Shown piece by piece: positions 1 through 9,321 of a stretch of 64,000 nt of DNA. Origin of the DNA: Faecalibacter sp. LW9 (GTDB lineage Bacteria > Bacteroidota > Bacteroidia > Flavobacteriales > Weeksellaceae). Location: assembly GCF_034661295.1 (NCBI RefSeq), contig NZ_CP141062.1:124001-188000 (forward strand), given 5' to 3'. Positions within the stretch are counted from its first letter, which is position 1, and each line of letters begins with the position of its first letter. The position numbers were made by a program, and so were the translations under genes. Under the pieces are notes generated by a model that did no database searches, was not told the DNA's origin, and saw nothing but the letters and a program-made list of their open reading frames with translations.

Positions 1-353
1 ACTTGATAATAAAAGTTTGCTAGTTCATTTTTTATCTTATTTAGCTGTTCAAACTCTGGGATATTATATTTTTTATCAATTGATTTTAAGACTAAATTTC
101 TCTTATTTATTCCTTCAATCAAATTATAAACTTGATCAGCATTCTTAAAATCTTCTTGATGTAAAGATTGAATCTTTTCTAAATCACGTAAATTATTAAT
201 ATGCGTCGCTTGTTCTAATTTCACGAATTCAGATTTTGTTTTAAAAATATTATAATCCATCAAAGCTGATTCAAATGAAATTTGATTGATTGGATCTTGA
301 GCTGATAAGTGTATTGAACCCAATAATAAAATCGATAGTAGTATTTTCTTCAT
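1..353 (-). CDS. Exported protein of unknown function, 3' part beyond window edge
   Basis: The reading frame starts with ATG at 353 and runs off the left edge, leaving about 117 residues. The N-terminus (MKKILLSILLLGSIHLSAQ) is a clear Sec signal peptide ending in the S-A-Q cleavage context typical of flavobacteria. The rest is polar, charged and probably helical. I recognise no domain. It is followed upstream by an IS element in the opposite direction, so any promoter would have to lie in the 38 bases before the IS end or be supplied by the IS. Confidence 0.7.
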   Translation of the reverse strand, partial: MKKILLSILLLGSIHLSAQDPINQISFESALMDYNIFKTKSEFVKLEQATHINNLRDLEKIQSLHQEDFKNADQVYNLIEGINKRNLVLKSIDKKYNIPEFEQLNKIKNELANFYYQ

Positions 354-391
354 TGTATAGTGTTTTATTGAGTAAGATAACCAATTAAAAT

Positions 392-431
392 AAAAAAAGA
401 GGCTGTCTCAAAAGTGAGACAGCTTTTTTTT
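392..431. repeat. Left inverted end of the IS, forming a terminator-like hairpin
   Basis: The terminal repeat is 392-414. Inside the end, GCTGTCTCA (402-410) pairs with TGAGACAGC (415-423) across an AAAG loop, with a run of Ts at 424-431 and a run of As at 392-398. The end therefore looks like a bidirectional intrinsic terminator. Confidence 0.75.
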
Positions 432-487
432 AAGAAAAAAGGAAAGCCTAAGCTTTCCCAATTGGTGCAATTTTATTAAATTGCTGT

Positions 488-1825
488 GTGTATACTAGTT
501 CGAAAATAGTCTTTAAAGATTACAATCCCAAAGAAAATTTGCTTTTTCCTCCAAATTTATCGGAGTTGATAGAAGAAAAGCATCCTGTTAGAGTTATTTC
601 CAATATAATAGATGGTTTAGCAATTAAAAATCTTATTAATAGCTATAAACCATATGGAACATCATCTTATCACCCAAAAATGCTTCTGAAAGTGTTGATT
701 TATGGCTACCTAAGTAATATTTATTCAAGCCGTAAATTAGAACAAGCACTGAAAGAAAATATTCATTTTATGTGGCTTTCTGGAATGAATCGTCCTGACC
801 ATAATACGATAAATCGCTTTCGTAGCGAGCGATTAAAAGGTAAACTGAAATCTATATTCACTCAAATAGTCTTGCTTTTAGAAAAAGAAGGAATCGTTAG
901 TTTAACAACCACTTTTGTTGATGGGACTAAGATTGAGGCAAGCGCTAATCGCTATACATTCGTTTGGGGAAGAGCGATTAAAAAACACAAAGCTAGAATT
1001 TCTGAGCAGTTAGAAGACTTATGGAATTACGCAGAAAGTGTAGCAAAAGAAGAGCTTCAAAACACAGAAAATATTGAATTTAAAGAAATCGATTCTGAAA
1101 AAGTCACACAAACAATTGATAAGATAAATGAAGTTTTGAAAGATAAAAAAATCCCATCAAAGATTCGTCAAAAGCTCAATTATGGAAAGAGAAATTGGTC
1201 TAAGAATTTAGAAAAATACAAAAAACAAGAAGAGATTTTACAACAAAGAAATTCTTACTCTAAGACCGATACAGATGCTACATTTATGAGAATGAAAGAA
1301 GATCATATGAAAAATGGTCAGCTAAAACCCGCTTATAATCTGCAAATCTCCACGAATAAACAGTATATTTTACATTATTCTATTCACCATAATCCAACCG
1401 ATACAAAAACCCTAAAACCTCATTTAGCAGGTTTTGAGCAGCATTACCATAGAACTCCAAAAGAGCTTGTAGCCGATGCGGGCTATGGCTCAGAAGAAAA
1501 TTATAACTTGCTTAAATCAAAAAAGATAAAACCTTACGTAAAATACAATTACTTCAGAAAAGATCAAAAATCAGGACAAATTACTTCTTCAGAGAGCAAT
1601 CCCAAACTGGCTAAAATAAGAGAAAAAGTATATAAACTTCTCAATACAGTGAGAGGTATCAAACTCAGAAAACAAAGATGTCACGATGTTGAACCAGTTT
1701 TTGCCGAAATAAAACACAACAAAAACTTTAAACGATTTATGTTAAGAGGAGTTGATAAAGTCGAAATTGAAGTCGGCTTACTTGCTATTGCTCATAACTT
1801 AAAGAAAATGGCGAAAATCACCTGA
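488..1825 (+). CDS. IS1182-family transposase (DDE type)
   Basis: This 445-residue protein catalyses cut-and-paste movement of the surrounding IS. The N-terminal DUF772-type region carries the family's charged stretch with GMNRPDHNTINRFRSERL (about residues 97-114). The catalytic triad can be placed at D in FVDGTKIEA (about 139), D in VADAGYGSEENY (about 330) and E in VEPVFAEIKHN (about 404). The start is GTG at 488; no in-frame ATG lies before it in the IS, and the initiation codon is not certain. Length is normal for the family. It is the only gene of the IS. Confidence 0.9.
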   Translation: MYTSSKIVFKDYNPKENLLFPPNLSELIEEKHPVRVISNIIDGLAIKNLINSYKPYGTSSYHPKMLLKVLIYGYLSNIYSSRKLEQALKENIHFMWLSGMNRPDHNTINRFRSERLKGKLKSIFTQIVLLLEKEGIVSLTTTFVDGTKIEASANRYTFVWGRAIKKHKARISEQLEDLWNYAESVAKEELQNTENIEFKEIDSEKVTQTIDKINEVLKDKKIPSKIRQKLNYGKRNWSKNLEKYKKQEEILQQRNSYSKTDTDATFMRMKEDHMKNGQLKPAYNLQISTNKQYILHYSIHHNPTDTKTLKPHLAGFEQHYHRTPKELVADAGYGSEENYNLLKSKKIKPYVKYNYFRKDQKSGQITSSESNPKLAKIREKVYKLLNTVRGIKLRKQRCHDVEPVFAEIKHNKNFKRFMLRGVDKVEIEVGLLAIAHNLKKMAKIT

Positions 1826-1936
1826 AAAAAGTTTATTTTACCATCATTTTTACATTTTTTGCTTATTTAATTCAATTTTGAACTATTAAATTACAAAATT
1901 AGATTCATCAGATAAAATACAAAAAAAAGAGACTGT

Positions 1937-1959
1937 CTTTTGAGACAGCCTCTTTTTTT
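1937..1959 (-). repeat. Right inverted end of the IS
   Basis: This is the complement of 392-414. Together with the adjacent inner bases (1929-1936) it forms a second hairpin followed by a T run, lying immediately after the xpt stop codon. It could therefore act as the xpt terminator. Confidence 0.75.
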
Positions 1960-2544
1960 TTATTCTTCATCTACTGTTTGAACAAACTCGATTGAATTTT
2001 CACTTAACCAATCAATGCGTACCAACGATTCGACACGTACCCCTTGATCCATTAATCGACCACGACCTTCTTGAAAAGATTTTTCAATGATAAAGCCCAT
2101 TCCCATTAGATTTGCTCCTGCTTGTTTTATTAAATCTCTTACGCCCAATGCAGCATTTCCGTTTGCTAAAAAGTCATCGATGAAGATAACATTATCCCCT
2201 TCTCCTAAGAATTGATTGCTTACACAGACATCATACGTACGATCTTTCGTAAAAGAATAGACTTGGGTTGCATAAAAATCTTGCATGGTTTTAGGTTTTG
2301 CCTTTTTAACAAAAACTACTGGTAATTCCAATTCTAGCCCCACTAAAATGGCAGGTGCTATTCCGCTGGCTTCAATGGTGATTATTTTATTAATATTTAA
2401 ATCTGAAAAGCGTTTGACAAACTCAGCTGCGATACTTTTCATAAGAATAGGATCCATCTGATGGTTGATAAAACTGTCTACTTTTAAAATTCCACCATCG
2501 AAACTTTTTCCATCCTTTAGAATACGTTCTTTTAAAAGTTCCAT
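1960..2544 (-). CDS. xpt: Xanthine phosphoribosyltransferase
   Basis: Converts xanthine and PRPP to XMP in the cytoplasm (purine salvage). At 194 residues it has the usual Xpt length. The PRPP-binding loop [13 protein letters not shown] is at about residues 119-131. The N-terminal [28 protein letters not shown] is typical of the family. It lies 76 bp downstream of guaA on the same strand. A hairpin terminator sits between them, and I see no separate promoter, so it may depend on readthrough from guaA. An IS end sits directly at its stop codon. Confidence 0.95.
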   Translation of the reverse strand: MELLKERILKDGKSFDGGILKVDSFINHQMDPILMKSIAAEFVKRFSDLNINKIITIEASGIAPAILVGLELELPVVFVKKAKPKTMQDFYATQVYSFTKDRTYDVCVSNQFLGEGDNVIFIDDFLANGNAALGVRDLIKQAGANLMGMGFIIEKSFQEGRGRLMDQGVRVESLVRIDWLSENSIEFVQTVDEE

Positions 2545-2574
2545 TACTGCTATATTTAGTTTTTAAAGTTTACA

Positions 2575-2603
2575 AAGAAAAAAGTCAGCACGAATGCTGA
2601 CTT
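2575..2603 (-). terminator. Intrinsic terminator after guaA
   Basis: AAGTCAGCA (complement of 2595-2603) pairs with TGCTGACTT (complement of 2582-2590) across a TTCG loop, followed by a T run. It is oriented to end guaA transcripts and may attenuate xpt. Confidence 0.75.
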
Positions 2604-2620
2604 AAGACAACTATTTTTAT

Positions 2621-4153
2621 TTATTCCCACTCAATAGTTGCTGGTGGTTTTGAACTAATGTCATAAGCCACACGATTAATACCCTTCACTTCGTTAATGA
2701 TTCGGTTAGAAACTAATTCTAAGAATTCATAAGGTAATTTAGACCATGTAGCCGTCATAAAATCAATCGTATTAGCTGAACGAACAACCGCTGTATATTC
2801 GTATGTACGCTCATCTCCCATTACTCCAACAGATTTTACAGGTAATAATACCACAAAAGCTTGAGATACTTCGTCATATAAATTATGTGCATATAACTCG
2901 TCGATAAAGATTTGATCGGCTTCTTGTAAGATGCGTACTTTTTCTTCGTCCACTTCCCCTAACACTCGAATTCCTAATCCTGGTCCTGGGAATGGGTGAC
3001 GGTATACTAATTCGCGTGGAATACCTAATTCAACTCCTACTTTACGTACTTCATCTTTGAATAACTCACGTAAAGGTTCTAATAATTGAAGTTTCATATC
3101 TTCTGGTAATCCTCCTACATTATGATGTGATTTGATTGTTGCTGAAGGTCCTTTAACCGATTGAGATTCGATTACATCTGGATAAATTGTTCCTTGGGCT
3201 AAGAAAGATGCATCATCAAATTTCTTCGATTCTTCATCAAATACAGCCACGAAATCACGTCCAATGGCTTTACGCTTCGCTTCTGGTTCATTGATTCCTT
3301 TTAAACTATTTAAGAAACGAGCTGACGCATCTACCATTTTGATGTTCATGTTGAAGTGTTTCCCGTAATTTTCCATTACTTTCTTTCCTTCATCCTTTCT
3401 TAATAATCCTGTATCAACGAAAATACACGTTAATTGATCTCCAATTGCGCGATGAATTAACACTGCTGCAACCGATGAATCTACTCCACCAGAAAGTCCT
3501 AAGATAACTTTTTTATCTCCAACAACTTCTCGAATACGCTTGATTTCAGTTTCAATAAAATCGGTTAATACCCAATTTTTCTCTGCTTTACAAATGTTAA
3601 AAACGAAGTTTTCTAACATTTTAGAACCAAATTCAGAGTGTGTAACTTCTGGATGGAATTGAACTGCAAATATTTTTTGTTCTTCGTTTGCTAAAGCGGC
3701 AATATCAATATTTGATTTTCCTGTTATTGTAAAACCAGTTGGCGCTTTTACCACCTCATCAAAGTGGCTCATCCAAACAGTAGATACTTCAGGAACATCA
3801 TTAAATAAACTGTTTTGTGCTAAAACTGTTAATTCTGATTTTCCGTATTCACCTTTTTCTCCTTTCTTAACTTCTCCACCTAATAAATGTGAAATTAATT
3901 GCATCCCGTAACATATTCCTAAAACAGGAATACCTAATTCGAATAATTCTTTTTCTACCAAAGCAGCTTCGTCTCCAAATACTGAAGATGGTCCACCTGA
4001 TAATATAATTCCTTTAGGATCGTGTTTTTTGATTTCTTCCACAGAAGTGTGGTAAGGGATGATTTCAGTATAAACTCCGAATTCTCGAATTCGACGGGCA
4101 ATTAACTGATTATATTGCGAGCCAAAATCTAAAATGATAATTCCTTGCGTCAT
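2621..4153 (-). CDS. guaA: GMP synthase (glutamine-hydrolysing)
   Basis: Aminates XMP to GMP using glutamine and ATP. The 510 residues show an N-terminal class I glutamine amidotransferase with catalytic Cys81 in GICYGMQLI and the His/Glu pair in VQFHPEVTH. Next come an ATP-pyrophosphatase domain with P-loop LGLSGGVDSSVA (about 218-229) and the dimerisation domain ending KPPATIEWE, the family's normal C-terminus. The start ATG at 4153 follows a TAATTTTG -7 element by 16 bases. It leads the guaA-xpt pair. Confidence 0.97.
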   Translation of the reverse strand: MTQGIIILDFGSQYNQLIARRIREFGVYTEIIPYHTSVEEIKKHDPKGIILSGGPSSVFGDEAALVEKELFELGIPVLGICYGMQLISHLLGGEVKKGEKGEYGKSELTVLAQNSLFNDVPEVSTVWMSHFDEVVKAPTGFTITGKSNIDIAALANEEQKIFAVQFHPEVTHSEFGSKMLENFVFNICKAEKNWVLTDFIETEIKRIREVVGDKKVILGLSGGVDSSVAAVLIHRAIGDQLTCIFVDTGLLRKDEGKKVMENYGKHFNMNIKMVDASARFLNSLKGINEPEAKRKAIGRDFVAVFDEESKKFDDASFLAQGTIYPDVIESQSVKGPSATIKSHHNVGGLPEDMKLQLLEPLRELFKDEVRKVGVELGIPRELVYRHPFPGPGLGIRVLGEVDEEKVRILQEADQIFIDELYAHNLYDEVSQAFVVLLPVKSVGVMGDERTYEYTAVVRSANTIDFMTATWSKLPYEFLELVSNRIINEVKGINRVAYDISSKPPATIEWE

Positions 4154-4169
4154 TGTGTTTGTCTTTGCG

Positions 4170-4177
4170 CAAAATTA
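4170..4177 (-). promoter_or_regulatory. Promoter -7 element for guaA
   Basis: TAATTTTG matches the Bacteroidota -7 consensus TAnnTTTG, 16 bases before the guaA ATG. A TTG lies about 25 bases upstream, a slightly long spacing. The transcript would have a very short leader. Confidence 0.55.
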
Positions 4178-4269
4178 CATTATTTATACGTTTTATTAAA
4201 ATCAATTTACAAATAAAATTGTAGAATATCGAATGCATATCAATTGGATTGAAATGAAATATTTAAACT

Positions 4270-4298
4270 AAAAAAGGCCTGAAATACATCAGACCTTT
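4270..4298 (-). terminator. Intrinsic terminator after mtgA
   Basis: On the minus strand AGGTCTGA pairs (one G-T pair) with TTCAGGCCT across a TGTAT loop and is followed by T5. It lies just past the mtgA stop codon. Confidence 0.7.
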
Positions 4299-4303
4299 AT
4301 CTT

Positions 4304-4978
4304 TTATTGCTCACCGATCGCTTCAGCTAATCCTGGAGAACCTTGAATATTTCGCATTTGTCTTTCAATATGTCTTGCTCTCGAACTAATATATGACGAA
4401 GGTGGATTGACATTGTATTTTCTTGGACTAGGTAAGGCTGCAGCAATACGTGCTGCCTCATTTTTTGTTAAATCTTTAGCCGGCTTATTAAAATAATATT
4501 CAGAAGCAGCTTCAATACCAAAAACTCCAATTCCCATCTCTGCGACATTTAAGTACATTTCTAAAATTCGTTCTTTTCCCCAAATTTTTTCAATCATAAA
4601 TGTAAAATATGCTTCTAAACCTTTTCTAACATATGAACGCCCTTGCCAAAGAAATACATTTTTAGCGACTTGCTGAGAAATGGTAGAACCTCCTCTTAAT
4701 TTTTTTCCTTTTTGATTATGCTCAAATGCTTTTTGAATTCCATCCAAATCAAAACCATTATGTGTCGGAAATTTTTGATCCTCAGATCCAATCACTGCTA
4801 ATTTGATATTCTTCCCCATTTCATCACTGGAAATATAATCACGTTTGAACTTATTTTGTTCAACCATTTGAGTAATTTGAGTAATGGTGATAGGAGGATT
4901 AATCCATTTTAAGGCAACAATATAAAGCAAATGACCTACAAAAATGAATAGAATAATCTTTCGAATAAATTTAAACAT
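4304..4978 (-). CDS. mtgA: Monofunctional biosynthetic peptidoglycan glycosyltransferase
   Basis: Polymerises lipid II into glycan strands at the outer face of the inner membrane. It has 224 residues: one N-terminal membrane segment (about 5-25), then a GT51 domain. Catalytic Glu66 is in AVIGSEDQKFPTHNGFD, and the second motif is RGGSTISQQVAKNVFLW (about 95-111), followed by KERILEMYLNVAEMG. No transpeptidase domain follows, which separates it from class A PBPs. It is a single gene with its own terminator. Confidence 0.93.
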   Translation of the reverse strand: MFKFIRKIILFIFVGHLLYIVALKWINPPITITQITQMVEQNKFKRDYISSDEMGKNIKLAVIGSEDQKFPTHNGFDLDGIQKAFEHNQKGKKLRGGSTISQQVAKNVFLWQGRSYVRKGLEAYFTFMIEKIWGKERILEMYLNVAEMGIGVFGIEAASEYYFNKPAKDLTKNEAARIAAALPSPRKYNVNPPSSYISSRARHIERQMRNIQGSPGLAEAIGEQ

Positions 4979-5175
4979 TGTACTAGCTATAATTTGAAAT
5001 CAAATTTAATTGAAATATTATATTCCTTCCAATTTTATTCTTTAATAAATACTTTTAAAAATTTATTCATTCCTCTATTAGATTAAATACATTAATCCTT
5101 TTAATTTTAACATTTTTATTTTTAATAACTACCTATTATAATTTAATTTAGTGTACCAACCTAAAAGCAATCCGT

Positions 5176-5823
5176 ATGAGAAAAATTCTACAATTTTTCA
5201 ATCGTACCTATATCTTCTATAAAATAGATAAAAAAAGATTCATTTTTTGGATATTTTTCTTATCCGGGATTGCTTATTCTCAAATGAATTCCCAAGATTC
5301 CAATTTTATTGTAGTTGATACAATTGATATTGAAGAAAATAAATCAACTGTGATTATCACAGTAAAGAATGACGCCAAAATTTATATTACAGAAGGTACA
5401 GTAACTTCAAATTTTAACGAAGAATCTCTACCATCGGAACATATCGTTTATCTACGAACGAATTCCATCACAGAAACTTCTATAGAACACCCTTTTTCTG
5501 AGGAGAATCGTATTGTTACTGAAAAGACTACACCTAAAACTATTTCAGAACAAATAACAAAAATTCCAGAACCTCAAGAATCTGAAAAATTTCAATCCAT
5601 ACCTTATCGTAATCCATTTGGAATTTATAAAAATCCATTTCCTGTTGTATGTATTATAAACTATATATCGAATAATACACAAGCAGATCAAGTGACTTTT
5701 AATTTGAATTTTCCTAAGACCTACGAATACATTTATAAATCCATTGCGTATTCTTATATTTTTAATACTTATTCAAAATATATCTCCACGATTGAAATTC
5801 GTTCACCCGCTCTATTTATTTAA
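5176..5823 (+). CDS. Exported protein of unknown function
   Basis: 215 residues. The N-terminal hydrophobic segment FIFWIFFLSGIAYSQ (about 22-38) is a signal peptide preceded by an unusually long basic region. The middle is rich in Ser/Thr/Glu with a P-E-P-Q stretch, probably a flexible linker. The C-terminal 60 residues are aromatic and end hydrophobic. It matches nothing I know. It lies 49 bp upstream of the large repeat protein on the same strand, with a third exported protein behind, so the three probably form one operon. The sequence is noticeably AT-rich. Confidence 0.65.
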   Translation: MRKILQFFNRTYIFYKIDKKRFIFWIFFLSGIAYSQMNSQDSNFIVVDTIDIEENKSTVIITVKNDAKIYITEGTVTSNFNEESLPSEHIVYLRTNSITETSIEHPFSEENRIVTEKTTPKTISEQITKIPEPQESEKFQSIPYRNPFGIYKNPFPVVCIINYISNNTQADQVTFNLNFPKTYEYIYKSIAYSYIFNTYSKYISTIEIRSPALFI

Positions 5824-5872
5824 TTAATATTTCTACTACCCACTCAAGATGTATTAATTAAATAAAAAAATT

Positions 5873-8800
5873 ATGAAAAATATTTTACAAAAGATATTTC
5901 TCTTTTTCACACTACTCCTATTTGGTTGGGGGTATGGGCAAATATGTGTATCTACAGATATTCAAAAAATAGCCTCTGAAATTACATATCCGGGTATTGG
6001 AGCTACATTAAATTCACTAACTCCTACAGGAAGTGGAAATGACGCACCATTATCTTTAAATATTGCCAATATATATGATAATGATTTATCTAGTTATTAT
6101 TCATTACAAAGTACTTTACCTAAAAGCAGTGCCGCAGGAACAGTAAACGCTAATTTCTCAGTTAATAATTTAGATATTAAAGCAAATGAAAAAGTATATT
6201 TAGAATTAGGTGAATTTAATCGTGGAACGCTAAATGAAGTAACTATAACATATACAATCACTGCTTTTAAAAATAATACAAGTTTTAACATTTCGGCTAC
6301 AAATACTGTAACTGGTGGAAATAATAGAACTGGTAGTTTATCTTTTACAGCACCAAATGATATCGATAGATTAACTATACAAGTAAATGCATCTAAAACT
6401 TATATATTAACTTCAAACAGTAGGTTAGATATTCGATTTTATGGCATATATGTAAATCCATTATGTCAACCTACTCCATGCAATACAACAATTCCAATTA
6501 CAAAAGAATTTTACGGAGAAAATTTAACTTCAGGAGGAACAATTCTTTTACCCCATGAGAATTTAATAAACTCTGACACATCTGATGGTGTTACATTTGT
6601 TGCAATTGGAAATACTTGGGTAAAAAAAGCAACACCATTCAAACAAAACAGTTACGTTGGTTTTAATATTGACGAAGGATCATTATTATCACTAGCCACA
6701 CAATTTACTATTACAACTTCATTAAATAATGTAGATGTAGAAACTAGAACATTTACAAATGCTGGAATTAGTTTAATATCTGGAGGTAGTCGTTTAGTTG
6801 GTTTTAAAACTGAGCAACTGTTTGATCAGGTAAGAATAAACATTTTAGCATTTTCTGCTGGTGGAGTAACCGTTAAAAATGCATTTATCATAGAACCTTG
6901 TCCTGATGAATACGTAGTTGAATGTAACGTTAACACACCTTTGGTCCAAAGTGAATTCCCTGCTATAGTAGTAAACGAAAGATCAGGTAACACAGCATTA
7001 GCAACTGCAGGTAATATATTTTCAAATCCTACAAATATCATAGACAATGATTTAGATAATTATGCAACAATTTTTGCTGCAGCAGGAGCCGCATCTACAA
7101 GTAGTATCGCTGTTAAATCCATAGGACAAACATTCCCAGGTGGTTATTTTGCAGGATTTTTAGTTGAAAATTCAAATTTAGTCAATTTAGATTTATTAAA
7201 TAATATCCGTATTAAAACGTATTTAAATGGTAATTTAGTAGAAACTGCTCAAGGTAGTGCATTAGGATTAAATCTGCAATTATTACAAGGAACTAACAAA
7301 AGGGTAATTGGATTCAACACCACAGAAGGTGATGCTTATGATTTTGATGAAGTTGTTTTTGAAACATTTTCTACTGCAGATGTATCTTTAGGAGTGACTA
7401 ATATTTATCACGCAATTATCCGAAAAAATTGTTTTGGACCAGACTTAGTATGTAATACGGATACACGCGTGTCTCTACCAGAATATCCTGTTTCAATATC
7501 AAGTCGAACTGGAATTAATGGACTTGGTGTTGTAGGGCAAATTAATAATGCAGATAATGCATTAAATAGTAATCCTAATTCTTATGCATCAATATCCATT
7601 ACTGTAGGAGCAGGAGGTTCTGCTAATTTTGCAGTTGAGACAGGAAATCAAATATTTGATGGTGGTACTTTTGCTGGATTTGAAGTTGAATCTACGAGTT
7701 TATTGGATGTTGGTTTATTAAATGATATAACAATCAATACCTATCTGAACGGAACTTTACAAGAATCTTCGAACTCTGGAAATTTATTAATAGATGTTGG
7801 AGCCATTGGTTCAACACCAAAAGCTATTATAGGTTTTGAAACGACTTTACCATTTAATGAAGTTGAATATCGTATGGAAGTTACTGTAAATATTGATTTA
7901 TTAGGAGAAACACGTATTTATAATCTTGTACTGAAAAAATTCTGTGAACCTTCAGAGCCTTTAGTATGTAACGATTTAAGAACCTTAAAAGAGCAAGAAT
8001 TCCCTATTTCAGCTTATACTAAGGTAAGCTCAGCAGCCAATGTGAGTTTGATCGGAGATTTAGTTCAAAATATCGGATATCTATTGGATAATGATACGGA
8101 CAACTTCGTAACTTTAAATCCAACAGTTTCGGCATTAACTGAACTTACGATCGGGGTAAATAAAGCAGGTCTTCCATTTAAACCTGGCACATATGCCGAA
8201 TTTGAAGTTCAATCCTCTAATCTTATTGATGCATCCTTATTAAGTAATTTCTCTGTTCGTTTAATCAATAAAGAAGGTGAAATTGTTCAAACCATAAGCA
8301 GTGACGCATTACTTTTAGGGGTTGGTTTATTCCAATTTGGAACGCAAGAAACACAAAAAATCGGATTTAAATCAACAGTTGAATTCAGTAAAGCCGAATT
8401 GGTATACAATATTCCAGTCAATGCAACTTTGGGTACAACTAGAATATATCGTTTCAATGTGATGGAAACTTGCCCAATTGAATTGGTATGTAATGATTCA
8501 GACCCTATCACTACGGTTGATCGTCCTGTTATTATTAATGCAATTAATACCGGTACAGCTGGATTAGCATGTGTTGGATGTTCAGTCAATAACCCTGAAA
8601 ACTTAATTGATGGAGATCTTACAAATTCTACTCGATTAGTGGTTACGGCTGGAGTGGCTGCGAGAAGTGCTGTTAGTGTAAAAGACTTAGCTAATATTTA
8701 TCCTGCAGGTTCATCAGTTGGATTCGCAACTTCAGAAGCAAATCCAATTCTAAATGCAGATTTATTAAATACAATTCGTGTAACAACTTATTTAGACGGT

Positions 8801-9310
8801 GAGGAAGTGGAATCCGTTAGTGGAGCAAGTTTAATTAATTTAAATGCTTTATTTATTCAAATCTTCCCACAAAATCAAGTGTATGGGTTTAGAACAACTT
8901 CTAAATTTGATGAAGTTCAAATTTCAATCGGTTCATTAGCAAGTTTAATTAATGTAATCGACTTAAGTTCATTAGTTATAAGCACTCAAGGTGCCAACGA
9001 TCCTGACTTAGATTTTGAATGTCCAACGGATATCTGTGTCAAACCTGGAAATACAGAAGGACCTGGAGTTCCAACCCTAACAGGTATTTCAACGATTCAA
9101 AAACCACGCAGTACTTGGCCAAATGATATTCCAAATGGATTTATTGCTTTAGATTCTAAAAACAAAGGAATGGTTATTACGCGTGTTGCCAATACCGATG
9201 CAATTGCAACTCCTCTAGAAGGAATGTTGATTTATGACGTATCTGCTAATTGTGTAAAATTATACAATGGTACGACTTGGAAATGTTTAGAACAATCGTG
9301 TAACGAATAA
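5873..9310 (+). CDS. Large exported protein with repeated ~175-residue modules
   Basis: 1145 residues with a signal peptide (MKNILQKIFLFFTLLLFGWG, cleaved after YGQ). From about residue 340 four tandem modules are evident, each opening with a C..xVCN motif. They continue with an N-IID-D-DNYAT-like segment, a GTFAGFEVE-like segment, a TYLNG repeat and an IGF-T-FDEV segment, and close with RIY...C. A degenerate copy precedes them. Pairs of Cys at module borders suggest disulfides. The last 65 residues are a separate module (KGMVITRVAN...PLEGMLIYDVSANCVKLYNGTTWKC), also found in the next gene. No Por-type sorting signal is obvious. It is probably a surface or matrix protein; no function is assigned. 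Confidence 0.8.
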   Translation: MKNILQKIFLFFTLLLFGWGYGQICVSTDIQKIASEITYPGIGATLNSLTPTGSGNDAPLSLNIANIYDNDLSSYYSLQSTLPKSSAAGTVNANFSVNNLDIKANEKVYLELGEFNRGTLNEVTITYTITAFKNNTSFNISATNTVTGGNNRTGSLSFTAPNDIDRLTIQVNASKTYILTSNSRLDIRFYGIYVNPLCQPTPCNTTIPITKEFYGENLTSGGTILLPHENLINSDTSDGVTFVAIGNTWVKKATPFKQNSYVGFNIDEGSLLSLATQFTITTSLNNVDVETRTFTNAGISLISGGSRLVGFKTEQLFDQVRINILAFSAGGVTVKNAFIIEPCPDEYVVECNVNTPLVQSEFPAIVVNERSGNTALATAGNIFSNPTNIIDNDLDNYATIFAAAGAASTSSIAVKSIGQTFPGGYFAGFLVENSNLVNLDLLNNIRIKTYLNGNLVETAQGSALGLNLQLLQGTNKRVIGFNTTEGDAYDFDEVVFETFSTADVSLGVTNIYHAIIRKNCFGPDLVCNTDTRVSLPEYPVSISSRTGINGLGVVGQINNADNALNSNPNSYASISITVGAGGSANFAVETGNQIFDGGTFAGFEVESTSLLDVGLLNDITINTYLNGTLQESSNSGNLLIDVGAIGSTPKAIIGFETTLPFNEVEYRMEVTVNIDLLGETRIYNLVLKKFCEPSEPLVCNDLRTLKEQEFPISAYTKVSSAANVSLIGDLVQNIGYLLDNDTDNFVTLNPTVSALTELTIGVNKAGLPFKPGTYAEFEVQSSNLIDASLLSNFSVRLINKEGEIVQTISSDALLLGVGLFQFGTQETQKIGFKSTVEFSKAELVYNIPVNATLGTTRIYRFNVMETCPIELVCNDSDPITTVDRPVIINAINTGTAGLACVGCSVNNPENLIDGDLTNSTRLVVTAGVAARSAVSVKDLANIYPAGSSVGFATSEANPILNADLLNTIRVTTYLDGEEVESVSGASLINLNALFIQIFPQNQVYGFRTTSKFDEVQISIGSLASLINVIDLSSLVISTQGANDPDLDFECPTDICVKPGNTEGPGVPTLTGISTIQKPRSTWPNDIPNGFIALDSKNKGMVITRVANTDAIATPLEGMLIYDVSANCVKLYNGTTWKCLEQSCNE

Positions 9311-9321
9311 AATTAGAAATC

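Larger units (their letters stand above)
392..1959 (+). mobile_element. IS1182-family insertion sequence, apparently intact
   Basis: A single transposase gene is bounded by inverted ends identical over 23 bp (392-414 against the complement of 1937-1959). Total length is about 1.57 kb. The right end directly abuts the stop codon of xpt at 1960-1962. I see no obvious target duplication, but the outer bases are A/T runs, so one could be hidden. The transposase frame is uninterrupted, so the element may be active. Confidence 0.85.

Noticed and set aside
6097-8589. Minus-strand frames inside the large exported-protein gene
   Set aside because: They are shadows of the repeated modules in the real frame.
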